From: an uncultured Bacilli bacterium
GTDB taxonomy: Bacteria; Bacillota_I; Bacilli_A; RF39; UBA660
NCBI GenBank assembly: GCA_934148845.1
Contig: CAKPDH010000002.1
Coordinates: 124,001 to 188,000, forward strand
DNA: 64,000 nucleotides
Reading direction: 5' to 3'
Shown: positions 34,306 through 41,052 of the stretch, one piece after another
How the letters are laid out: every line of letters starts with the position of its first letter
How positions within the stretch are numbered: the first letter of the stretch is position 1
The notes under the pieces: model-generated
Told to the model about the DNA's origin: nothing
The model's input: only the letters and a program-made list of their open reading frames with translations
Databases searched by the model: none
Made by a program: the position numbers and the translations under genes

Positions 34306-34335
34306 TGAAAAAAATTATAAAATTTATGTTATAAT
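34306..34335 (+). promoter_or_regulatory. Promoter of the 185-aa orphan gene
   Basis: An extended -10, TGTTATAAT, with TATAAT at 34330-34335. A poor -35 (TGAAAA, 34306-34311) lies 18 nt upstream. The GGAGG follows 15 nt downstream. Confidence 0.5.
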
Positions 34336-34363
34336 AGCATTACTAAAAAAGGAGGATTTTAAT

Positions 34364-34921
34364 GTGAATTGTGATGAAAAAATATTAAAAGAAATAAATA
34401 CACCAGAAGGACAAGAAAGAATTAAAAAATGGGCAGAAAAATATCTTGCAAAGGAAAATGCTAGAAATATCAAAATGCAAGAAATGTTATCTAATACTGA
34501 TTATATAAAATGGCTTGATAAGTTTACTATAGAATATTCAAGTTTCTCTGATAATGATTGGCTATATTTTCCTGAAAAAATATCTAAAGAAGATTTAGAA
34601 AAAGTAAATAATTTGCACCTAATGTATCGTGGAATAGAGAAATATGCAAGTGAAAATTATATATGTCCCACTGATTGTAATTTTGGTAATTTTTATAAAA
34701 TTAAATTAGAAAACACTGGGTTTGAAATAGGAGTATTAATTGGACAGGGAACATTATTTTTCTGTAGTAGAGTACAAATTGAAAATCAAAAAGATTTTAT
34801 AGATTTTAATGATATTCTTAATAACAAAACAGATGATAGTTTAACTACTACTAAAAATACATTAAATGAAATAAATCCTAAAAATAATCTAGGTCAATCA
34901 AAAGTACTAAAAAGAAAATAA
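34364..34921 (+). CDS. Orphan accessory protein (185 aa)
   Basis: A soluble alpha/beta protein: a helical N-terminus with INTPEGQERIKKWAEKYLAK, then SDNDWLYFPEKIS, LMYRGIEKYASENYI and a beta-rich GFEIGVLIGQGTLFFCSRV segment, with a polar tail. The start is GTG at 34364, 8 nt after GGAGG; the ATG two bases earlier is out of frame and hits TGA at once. It stands alone in the decayed accessory island and is followed by an unusual array of hairpins. The family is not recognised. Confidence 0.6.
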   Translation: MNCDEKILKEINTPEGQERIKKWAEKYLAKENARNIKMQEMLSNTDYIKWLDKFTIEYSSFSDNDWLYFPEKISKEDLEKVNNLHLMYRGIEKYASENYICPTDCNFGNFYKIKLENTGFEIGVLIGQGTLFFCSRVQIENQKDFIDFNDILNNKTDDSLTTTKNTLNEINPKNNLGQSKVLKRK

Positions 34922-34924
34922 AAA

Positions 34925-35077
34925 CATAATTTTGCTTGTCTTTTATGTCTTACTAAAATTATGCTTGAAAGAGTTTAAAAAGGAATTTTCCCTTTTTCAC
35001 ACTGTTATTGACTCTGCCAATAGCGTAGTGTGTTACTAAAATGGAATTTTAGAAACGAGCTGTAGCTCGTTTTTTTA
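34925..35077 (+). ncRNA. Array of five stem-loops ending in a terminator
   Basis: Immediately 3' of the orphan gene come five consecutive stems: CATAATTTT/AAAATTATG (34925-34963), AAAAAGG/CCTTTTT (34977-34997), CACACT..TATTG with CAATA..AGTGTG (34998-35032), CTAAAAT/ATTTTAG (35036-35052) and the ACGAGC/GCTCGT terminator with seven T (35055-35077). TTACTAAAAT occurs twice. It could be a structured 3' UTR or a processed small RNA. No known RNA family is recognised. Confidence 0.5.
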
Positions 35078-35197
35078 ATGTCAAAATCTTTATCATCATA
35101 TTCATAATTTTTTGTATATAAATAATCATTTATCTCTTCTTCTTTTGATGTGTTATCTGCTAAATCAAAATTATTTTATATGATTACTTTCCTTTCT
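35074..35197 (-). pseudogene. Start-less coding remnant
   Basis: The minus strand reads NNFDLADNTSKEEEINDYLY and TKNYEYDDKDFDIKK in one frame, with no start codon and a stop just upstream. An SD-like GAAAGGAAAG precedes it. It looks like the remains of a small acidic protein gene. Confidence 0.3.
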
Positions 35198-35238
35198 TAA
35201 ATAACAAAAAACCAACATTTCTGTTAGCATTTATTACT

Positions 35239-35310
35239 CTCGAATTTATAAAAGTTCGAGTATTAATCAATCTGGTGCCCTAAGGGAAGAAGTAGAACAA
35301 CTTCTAGGGC
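35239..35310 (+). repeat. Structured repeat, copy B
   Basis: CTCGAA/TTCGAG hairpin (35239-35260), then TATTAATCAATCTGGTG, then a GCCCTA/TAGGGC hairpin with an inner GAAGT/ACTTC stem (35277-35310). It matches copy A at 33265-33324 in order and core sequence. AGTTAGTAATAACTATTAAC follows, similar to 34250-34275. Confidence 0.5.
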
Positions 35311-35393
35311 AGCAGAAATAGTTAGTAATAACTATTAACTAACTATATTATAACATTAAATTCATTATTTCATATATATTTTTAGTATTTTAA

Positions 35394-35906
35394 TTAGTAT
35401 CTAGTCAATACTTTGCGTAAACCCTTTTCTTTTGAATTAACTTTAATTGCAGACAGATAATATCCATCTGTGCTTTCTGAACAAAAATTTACATCTCTAT
35501 AACTAATAGAATTCAAAAGATTATATAAATCTCTTATTTTTTCTATGTTCTGTTCTCTATCTTTATCTTCTAATGAACCATATGTACCTATGAATAATGC
35601 TTTATTTGAATCTACTAAATTTAAAAATGGTTTTAATTCTTTTCCTTTTGCCTCTAAATTTAATATATATTCTCTGTTAGATACATCCGCACTGTATACT
35701 TCTACGTCTCGCCACAAATAATCCTTTATTATTGTTTTTCCTCTTTTTAATTCCCTTCTTATTGTTCTTTCACTTTTATCTAATAATTTAGCTATTTCTC
35801 TTGTGCTTAACTTTTCTTTATTATGCCATCTTTCTATCATTGTTTTTTCTGCATAAGTTAAATGTTTATATTTTCTTTCTTTTTTGTTATAATTATAAAG
35901 ACACAT
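35394..35906 (-). CDS. IS30-type HTH protein, chimeric or truncated
   Basis: A 170-aa protein. Residues 10-90 match the N-terminal HTH of IS30-family transposases (YKHLTYAEKTMIERWHNKEK, then LSTREIAKLLDKSERTIRRE and the YSADVSNREYI segment). The DDE catalytic domain is absent; residues 95-170 (FIGTYGSLEDKDREQNIEKI and on) are unlike IS30. An internal deletion or a fusion has occurred, or the HTH has been reused. The start is the ATG at 35906 behind GGAGG; a TTG upstream lies in the SD. Upstream DNA has TGTCC/GGACA and other short inverted repeats like IS ends. Confidence 0.6.
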   Translation of the reverse strand: MCLYNYNKKERKYKHLTYAEKTMIERWHNKEKLSTREIAKLLDKSERTIRRELKRGKTIIKDYLWRDVEVYSADVSNREYILNLEAKGKELKPFLNLVDSNKALFIGTYGSLEDKDREQNIEKIRDLYNLLNSISYRDVNFCSESTDGYYLSAIKVNSKEKGLRKVLTRY

Positions 35907-36090
35907 ATTTTTTACCTCCAATGTTTAGTTCGCACTTACATTGTATCATAGGTAACTTCTATGTGTCTTTTTTTGTCCTTTTGGACACTTTCTTCTTCAA
36001 TTTATAAATAAAATAATTATTCAATATTATTTTATATTCATAAATTATTATGGATACTGTATAATAGATGAAAAAAATCACTATATATGA

Positions 36091-36246
36091 TTAAGATCTC
36101 CAATATGGTGTCCCACATTCATAATTTTTCAAACCCCTTTTTATTGGGCTTAAAACAGTAACATAATTACTATATAATTCACAAGCATCATTATAACTTG
36201 CTTTACAACGACTTTTTAAAATGAAAAAGTCGTTATATTTTTTTTT
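36091..36246 (-). pseudogene. C-terminal remainder of the DUF11 gene, out of frame
   Basis: After the A10 run at 36238-36247 the neighbouring frame stays open for 51 codons (KKKYNDFFILKSRCKASYND, ending ECGTPYWRS). Skipping one A joins it to the DUF11 ORF. It has no SD or start of its own. Either a homopolymer frameshift has broken the gene or slippage joins the parts. Confidence 0.4.
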
Positions 36247-36247
36247 T
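36207..36247 (+). terminator. 11-bp hairpin next to ten T
   Basis: AACGACTTTTT (36207-36217) pairs perfectly with AAAAAGTCGTT (36224-36234) and is followed on the plus strand by ATA and ten T. No plus-strand gene lies upstream. On the minus strand it is an A10 run followed 3 nt later by the stem. Confidence 0.6.
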
Positions 36248-36622
36248 GACATCAAAAGTAATAATAGATGTATTTGATGGTTCAATATCACCTATATTAA
36301 CAGTTAATGTATGAGTATCATTATTATATGAATATGCTTTACTTTCTGCTTTTACACTATTTATAGTAACACTATCAGAAACAAAATCAACTAAAGTATT
36401 ATCAATTATATCAGTAACAACTACATTAGTATATGCTAGTTCTGCTTCATTATTTAAAGTTATATTATACATTAAATTACCATCGCTCCAATTTTTTTTG
36501 TTTGCTTCTTTTAAAATTGATAACCCTTCTACCATATTTACAATTGATGTATTAGATGTAAGTGTTGTTGGAATGTTATTATAATTACCATTTGAGGTAA
36601 CTGTATTATATAATTCGTTCAT
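36233..36622 (-). CDS. DUF11-like surface repeat protein
   Basis: A 129-aa protein. After a Thr/Asn-rich start (MNELYNTVTSNGNYNNIPTT), residues 38-125 form one DUF11-type Ig-like domain: LMYNITLNNEAELAYTNVVV, then DNTLVDFVSDSVTINS and TFDVKKK at the end. Such domains build surface or appendage proteins. No signal peptide is visible. The frame ends at the A10 run, and coding-like sequence continues in another frame. SD GGAGG is strong. It borders the accessory island. Confidence 0.6.
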   Translation of the reverse strand: MNELYNTVTSNGNYNNIPTTLTSNTSIVNMVEGLSILKEANKKNWSDGNLMYNITLNNEAELAYTNVVVTDIIDNTLVDFVSDSVTINSVKAESKAYSYNNDTHTLTVNIGDIEPSNTSIITFDVKKKI

Positions 36623-36732
36623 ATAACCTCCTAATTAATTATATGAAAATAATTAATATAGGTTAATAAATATTGTAGTTTATATATATTTTTGCTATAC
36701 TTTTATTAGAAAATACAGAAAGTGGGTGCTTA

Positions 36733-37815
36733 ATGAAAGTATTAATTTTATCTTGTAGTACTGGTGGTGGGCATAATTCATGCGCTAAATATATATTAGA
36801 TGAACTAAAATCAAATAATATAGAATGTGAGTTTAAAGACTTTTTTGATGTAGTAAATGAAAAAGCGAAAAACTTATCTTCAAAAATATACTTAAAAACA
36901 CTAGGTAATAATGGAAAAATTTTCAAAACAATGTATAAGCTTGGGGAATTATATAGTAAGACAAAAATAAAAAGTCCAGTATATCTTTTTAATAAGGTTC
37001 ATAAAAGAGCTTTATATAAATATATTAAAGATTATAACTTTGATCTTGTAATTGCGACACATCTTTTTCCAGGACTATCACTAACCGCTATTAATAAAGA
37101 TAAAAAATATGATAAAGTAAAATTTATTATGGTAGCAACTGATTATGAACCATGCCCATTTTTAGAAGAGGTTAAGCCAAATTACTTAGTAATACCTAAA
37201 GATTTAGATAATAAGTGTATCAAAAGAGGTATAGATAAAAACATCCTATTACAATTTGGTATACCAATTTCATCAAAATTTATAAATGAGGCTAAGGATA
37301 TTAGACACTTATATAATATAAAAGATGAAAAAGTCATTTTAATTATGTTAGGCAGTATGGGATTTGGAAAAATAGAAAATATTATTTACGACTTACTTAA
37401 CGAAAATAATATTAAAATTATTGTTGTATGTGGATCTAATAAAGAATTATTTAATAAATTAAATACAATTAATGATAATAAATTAATAGTACTTGGATTT
37501 ACAAATAACGTTAATGATTTAATATATTCAAGTGATATTGTTTTATCTAAACCAGGTGGTTTATCTACAACAGAAATAGCTACATTAAATAAGCCATTAT
37601 TACATATATTTGCAATACCTGGTATTGAGACATATAATGCTAACTTCTTTAGTAATAGAAATATGAGTATTAAGTGTATGCAAGAAAAAGAAATAATTAA
37701 TAATGTTAAATTATTATTAAATAATAAAAAACAAGTAAAAAATTTAATTAATAATCAAAGTAAATATATAAATAAATATTCTGCTAAGGAATTATGTGAT
37801 TTCATAAAAAAATAA
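36733..37815 (+). CDS. Processive diacylglycerol glycosyltransferase (UgtP/MGDG synthase-like)
   Basis: A 360-aa GT28-type enzyme. The N-terminal acceptor domain begins ILSCSTGGGHNSCAKYI, the signature of MGDG synthases and UgtP. The C-terminal UDP-sugar domain has VLGFTNNVNDLIYSSDIVLS and KPGGLSTTEIATLNKPLL. It adds glucose or galactose to diacylglycerol at the membrane face, supplying glycolipids and lipoteichoic acid anchors. A single gene, with a weak SD (AAAGTGGGTG) and a shared downstream terminator. Confidence 0.88.
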   Translation: MKVLILSCSTGGGHNSCAKYILDELKSNNIECEFKDFFDVVNEKAKNLSSKIYLKTLGNNGKIFKTMYKLGELYSKTKIKSPVYLFNKVHKRALYKYIKDYNFDLVIATHLFPGLSLTAINKDKKYDKVKFIMVATDYEPCPFLEEVKPNYLVIPKDLDNKCIKRGIDKNILLQFGIPISSKFINEAKDIRHLYNIKDEKVILIMLGSMGFGKIENIIYDLLNENNIKIIVVCGSNKELFNKLNTINDNKLIVLGFTNNVNDLIYSSDIVLSKPGGLSTTEIATLNKPLLHIFAIPGIETYNANFFSNRNMSIKCMQEKEIINNVKLLLNNKKQVKNLINNQSKYINKYSAKELCDFIKK

Positions 37816-37833
37816 AAGGAAAAACCTTTTATT
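37811..37833. terminator. Bidirectional terminator between convergent genes
   Basis: AATAAAAGG and CCTTTTATT form the stem around AAAAA; A- and T-rich flanks serve both the glycosyltransferase gene and the DUF308 gene. Confidence 0.7.
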
Positions 37834-38371
37834 TTAATTTTGTTAGAATAAATATACTCTCTATTAGATTAAATGCTTCAGATATAAGTAGTAATAATCC
37901 AGCCATTGTAGTTATTGTTATAACTGACTCAAATGGGTTTACAATAAGTAATATCCCAAGAACAAGTAAAAGTATACTAAGTATTATAAACCATATACAT
38001 TCACTTCCTATTATAGTTCCTAAATTAATAGATAACTGTAATTTAAATAAATTACTTACTATTATCCATATACCTAATATTATAGGAAATATGTTAATTA
38101 AATCCATTCTATATACTAATACCATTACACCAGATATTATAGTAATTAATCCCATTAGTAAATCTATACTAAATAATCTAGACTCACTTGAAATAGTAAA
38201 ATACGATACAAAATACCCTATTCCATTAATAAGCATAATGATTGAAAAAATAATTACAAATACCTCTAATGATTTTAATGGGTTAAGCATTAAAAATATA
38301 GATAATACAATCATTAATACTGATATTATTACTGAATACCACTCACATCTTTTTATATATTCTCTTATCAT
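37829..38371 (-). CDS. HdeD/DUF308 family membrane protein
   Basis: A 180-aa protein with six hydrophobic segments arranged as two similar halves. Each half has a LNPL/VNPF-type turn (IFLMLNPLKSLEVFV and ILLIVNPFESVITIT) followed by a long helix, as in HdeD-type DUF308 proteins. The family is linked to acid resistance in enterobacteria; in Bacillota its role is unclear. Integral membrane, monocistronic. Confidence 0.8.
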   Translation of the reverse strand: MIREYIKRCEWYSVIISVLMIVLSIFLMLNPLKSLEVFVIIFSIIMLINGIGYFVSYFTISSESRLFSIDLLMGLITIISGVMVLVYRMDLINIFPIILGIWIIVSNLFKLQLSINLGTIIGSECIWFIILSILLLVLGILLIVNPFESVITITTMAGLLLLISEAFNLIESIFILTKLK

Positions 38372-38447
38372 AAATCCTCCTAATAATAATATATCATATA
38401 TTTTAAATTTTTTAAATTAACATAAAATATTTTTTTGTTGGATATTA

Positions 38448-39041
38448 TTACTTTTTAATTTTTTTTACTTTCACAGTATCACAAACTGAATAAAAATCGC
38501 ATCCATATACAGTTTGTGGATTTATTTTTACATTATGTGCACCAGTAAAATCTGAACCTATTATTATTGTATCATCAAATGGCCCTATAAATTCTACATC
38601 TTGAAATTTAGAAAATGATAAGTTTTTATTTTTTATTGTTTGTGGATTTATAAGTGCTCCTTTTGATCCTGTAAAGTTTACATGATATATATCTGCTCCA
38701 TCAAATGAAGATACAAACTCTACATCACAGAAATTTGTATAAACAAATCTTTTTTGATATACAGTTTGTGGATTTATTTTAACTCCACTAGATCCTTCAA
38801 AATTAACAAAGCGTAAATCACATCCATCAAAGCTAACATCACTAAAATCGAATTTATTAATATTATCTAGAAAAAATTTATTTATTTTTTTCTTTGATGT
38901 ATCTTTATTAATATCAAATAATATATAATCTAATTCTTTTTTAGTAAGATCTAAATCTTTTAATATTATTTTATCTGAATTATCAAGTTTATCTTTAAAA
39001 ATATTTCTAATATATATAATTTTATTATAAATCTCTTCCAT
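38448..39041 (-). CDS. Pentapeptide-like protein with a 42-residue repeat
   Basis: A 197-aa protein. Residues 1-55 are helical. Residues 60-190 consist of three units of exactly 42 residues, each with INPQT followed by a pentapeptide-like F/D..F stretch (FCDVEFVSSFDGADIYHVNF, FQDVEFIGPFDDTIIIGSDF). Phrases such as DFSDVSFDGCDLRFVNF fit a right-handed beta-helix. There is no signal peptide. Pentapeptide proteins can mimic DNA or act as scaffolds; the INPQT turn suggests a distinct subfamily. The binding partner is unknown. Confidence 0.7.
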   Translation of the reverse strand: MEEIYNKIIYIRNIFKDKLDNSDKIILKDLDLTKKELDYILFDINKDTSKKKINKFFLDNINKFDFSDVSFDGCDLRFVNFEGSSGVKINPQTVYQKRFVYTNFCDVEFVSSFDGADIYHVNFTGSKGALINPQTIKNKNLSFSKFQDVEFIGPFDDTIIIGSDFTGAHNVKINPQTVYGCDFYSVCDTVKVKKIKK

Positions 39042-39139
39042 AGTATCATCACCTTAAAATTAGTATAACAAACTCTTATGTAAATATTTGTTGATTTATT
39101 GATAAATTTATTAAATATTTGTTACTAATTACATTTAAA

Positions 39140-40012
39140 TTAGTGTTTTACTAACAAACAATAACTTACTCCCTTGGACTCAACTATCTTATTATTAGGA
39201 TTTAACGTATTATAATCATAAAAGAATTTATAAATATCATTATTATTTAAATGTTCATATATTAATAAATTACACTTAGATGCAAATTCTGAAATTTCAG
39301 ATAAATCATACGTAGATTTCATTTTTCCATTTATAGAATCAGTAAGTTTTTTATTTAATAATTCATTCTTTGTTTCATTTAAATTTGGATAATCAAATAT
39401 AATTGAACTACCACTTTTTATATTATCACTTAATGTTTTTATTATATTAAAAAATACATCTTTATCTAAATAATAACTTATACCTAATAGTGAACACATA
39501 GTCTTTTCATCTTGATTAAATGATTTATTAAGTAATAAATTAATCCAATCATCATCATTAAAATCGCATGGTATAAATATAATATTACTTGTATCAATAT
39601 TTGCATCCTTTAGTCTTTTCATTTTATCAAATATTAGATTTTCTTTATCTAATTCATATATTTTTATTTTATTTTTATATTTGTACGCTGTTGTATCATA
39701 TCCGCAACCTAAATCTACATATTGCATTAAGCCAAGTTTAATTTCATTTAAAATATGATTTTCTACAAATTTGGATCTTCCAATAACTGTAGCTCCAATA
39801 TATTTATTTATAATCCATTCAACATTTTTATTTCCAGTATAATTTGGATCAAAGAATTTAATTCCAGAATTTAAATAATTATATATGTCATAATACTCCT
39901 TTTCTTTTATTATTTTAATACCATAAGTATCATTGTATACCTTTATATTACTATTTTTAGTATGATATACCCTTATAAATAGGCTCATTAAAGCCGTTAA
40001 ATTTTTATTCAT
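39140..40012 (-). CDS. LCM-type SAM-dependent O-methyltransferase
   Basis: A 290-aa class I methyltransferase of the leucine-carboxymethyltransferase/PPM-like group. It has the N-terminal helical cap SLFIRVYHTKNSNIKVY, motif I YVDLGCGYDTTAYKY, the acidic loop YELDKENLIFDKM, and IFIPCDFNDDDW and SIIFDYPNL as motifs II-III. The substrate cannot be inferred; this group methylates carboxylates of small molecules or peptides. The ATG at 40012 follows GGAGGTG; an ATG four codons earlier overlaps the SD. Confidence 0.85.
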   Translation of the reverse strand: MNKNLTALMSLFIRVYHTKNSNIKVYNDTYGIKIIKEKEYYDIYNYLNSGIKFFDPNYTGNKNVEWIINKYIGATVIGRSKFVENHILNEIKLGLMQYVDLGCGYDTTAYKYKNKIKIYELDKENLIFDKMKRLKDANIDTSNIIFIPCDFNDDDWINLLLNKSFNQDEKTMCSLLGISYYLDKDVFFNIIKTLSDNIKSGSSIIFDYPNLNETKNELLNKKLTDSINGKMKSTYDLSEISEFASKCNLLIYEHLNNNDIYKFFYDYNTLNPNNKIVESKGVSYCLLVKH

Positions 40013-40104
40013 AAACACCTCCATATATTTAATACAATATAATGCTTAATAATACAAGGCTTGAAAAAATTACAAAAATGTGGTAATATAATTATAGTTA
40101 GTAA

Positions 40105-40145
40105 GAAAAAAAGACTTAAAAATTTTTATTTTTAGGTCTTTTTTA
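40105..40145 (-). terminator. Terminator of the DUF362 gene
   Basis: AAAAAAGAC and GTCTTTTTT close a long stem, with a T-rich run on the minus strand; it overlaps the stop codon. Confidence 0.6.
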
Positions 40146-41030
40146 GTCTATATCAATAATTTCATATGTACGATTCCCAAGTTTTAATTTTTCTGTAGAT
40201 TCTAATATATGTACAGCATTTTTTTCTTTCATTCTATTAATCAGTGAAGATGCTCCTGGGTCTTTTGAATTAATAATAGTATCATAACAACATTGATCAA
40301 GAGCAACCGGATCTAGGCTCGCAAATATTCCAATATCAGCTAGTTCTGGTTCTTTTGGATTAGAGTCACAATCACAATCTATTGATATCTTGTTTGCAAT
40401 ATTAATATATGCCATATTTTCCTTTTTAAAGTAATCTATAACTGCTTTATCAGCCTCTGCCATTGATTCTAGAAAAGCATCTTGATTATCTATATGATTC
40501 CATAAATCATTTATATCACAAGTTATGCCTGCAGTATGTATCCAAGCTTTACCTCTTTTTGATGCAACACCTATACTCATATTTTTAAGTGCTCCTCCAA
40601 ATCCACCCATAGCATGTCCTTTAAAATGCGACAATATAAGCATTGAATCATATCTTTTTAAATGTGTTCCCACTATATTTTTATTTTTTAAATGTCCATC
40701 ATAATTAACTGGTATTTCCATATCACCATCAAAATCCATAATATCACAAAGCGCTATTTCTAAAAATCCATGTGCCTTTATTGTTTCCATATGATCTTCA
40801 TTAGTCATTCTCTTTCCTGCATATGCAGTATTACATTCAACAAGAGTTCCATTTAATTTTTTTACTAAGTCTTTGATTAAACTTGGATCTAAATAATTGT
40901 GTCCACCTAATTCCCCTGTTGATATTTTTATACCTACATTGCCTTTTAAATTACAATTTAATGCATTATATATTTTTTTTAATCCTTCACTACTTATATC
41001 TTTAGTAAAATATACATAAGGCTTATTCAT
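40143..41030 (-). CDS. DUF362 domain protein
   Basis: A 295-aa protein of the DUF362 family: VGIKISTGELGGHNYLDPSL, then VECNTAYAGKRM, LSHFKGHAMGGFGGALKNMS and DPVALDQCCYDTI. Many DUF362 proteins carry a 4Fe-4S ferredoxin domain; here the CxxCxxC cluster is absent, though CDCDSN is seen. The function is not known, but a redox or metal-linked role is suspected for the family. It lies 23 nt downstream of the acyltransferase gene on the same strand. Confidence 0.85.
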   Translation of the reverse strand: MNKPYVYFTKDISSEGLKKIYNALNCNLKGNVGIKISTGELGGHNYLDPSLIKDLVKKLNGTLVECNTAYAGKRMTNEDHMETIKAHGFLEIALCDIMDFDGDMEIPVNYDGHLKNKNIVGTHLKRYDSMLILSHFKGHAMGGFGGALKNMSIGVASKRGKAWIHTAGITCDINDLWNHIDNQDAFLESMAEADKAVIDYFKKENMAYINIANKISIDCDCDSNPKEPELADIGIFASLDPVALDQCCYDTIINSKDPGASSLINRMKEKNAVHILESTEKLKLGNRTYEIIDID

Positions 41031-41052
41031 TTTATCACTTTCCTATAATGTA

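Noticed and set aside
33230..36300. The accessory island considered as a CRISPR or complete integrative element
   Set aside because: No regular repeat-spacer structure, integrase or attachment-site pair is visible; only two imperfect structured repeats and gene fragments.
36663..36926. 87-aa minus-strand frame overlapping the UgtP-like gene
   Set aside because: Antisense to the conserved glycosyltransferase N-terminus; no SD and no family match.
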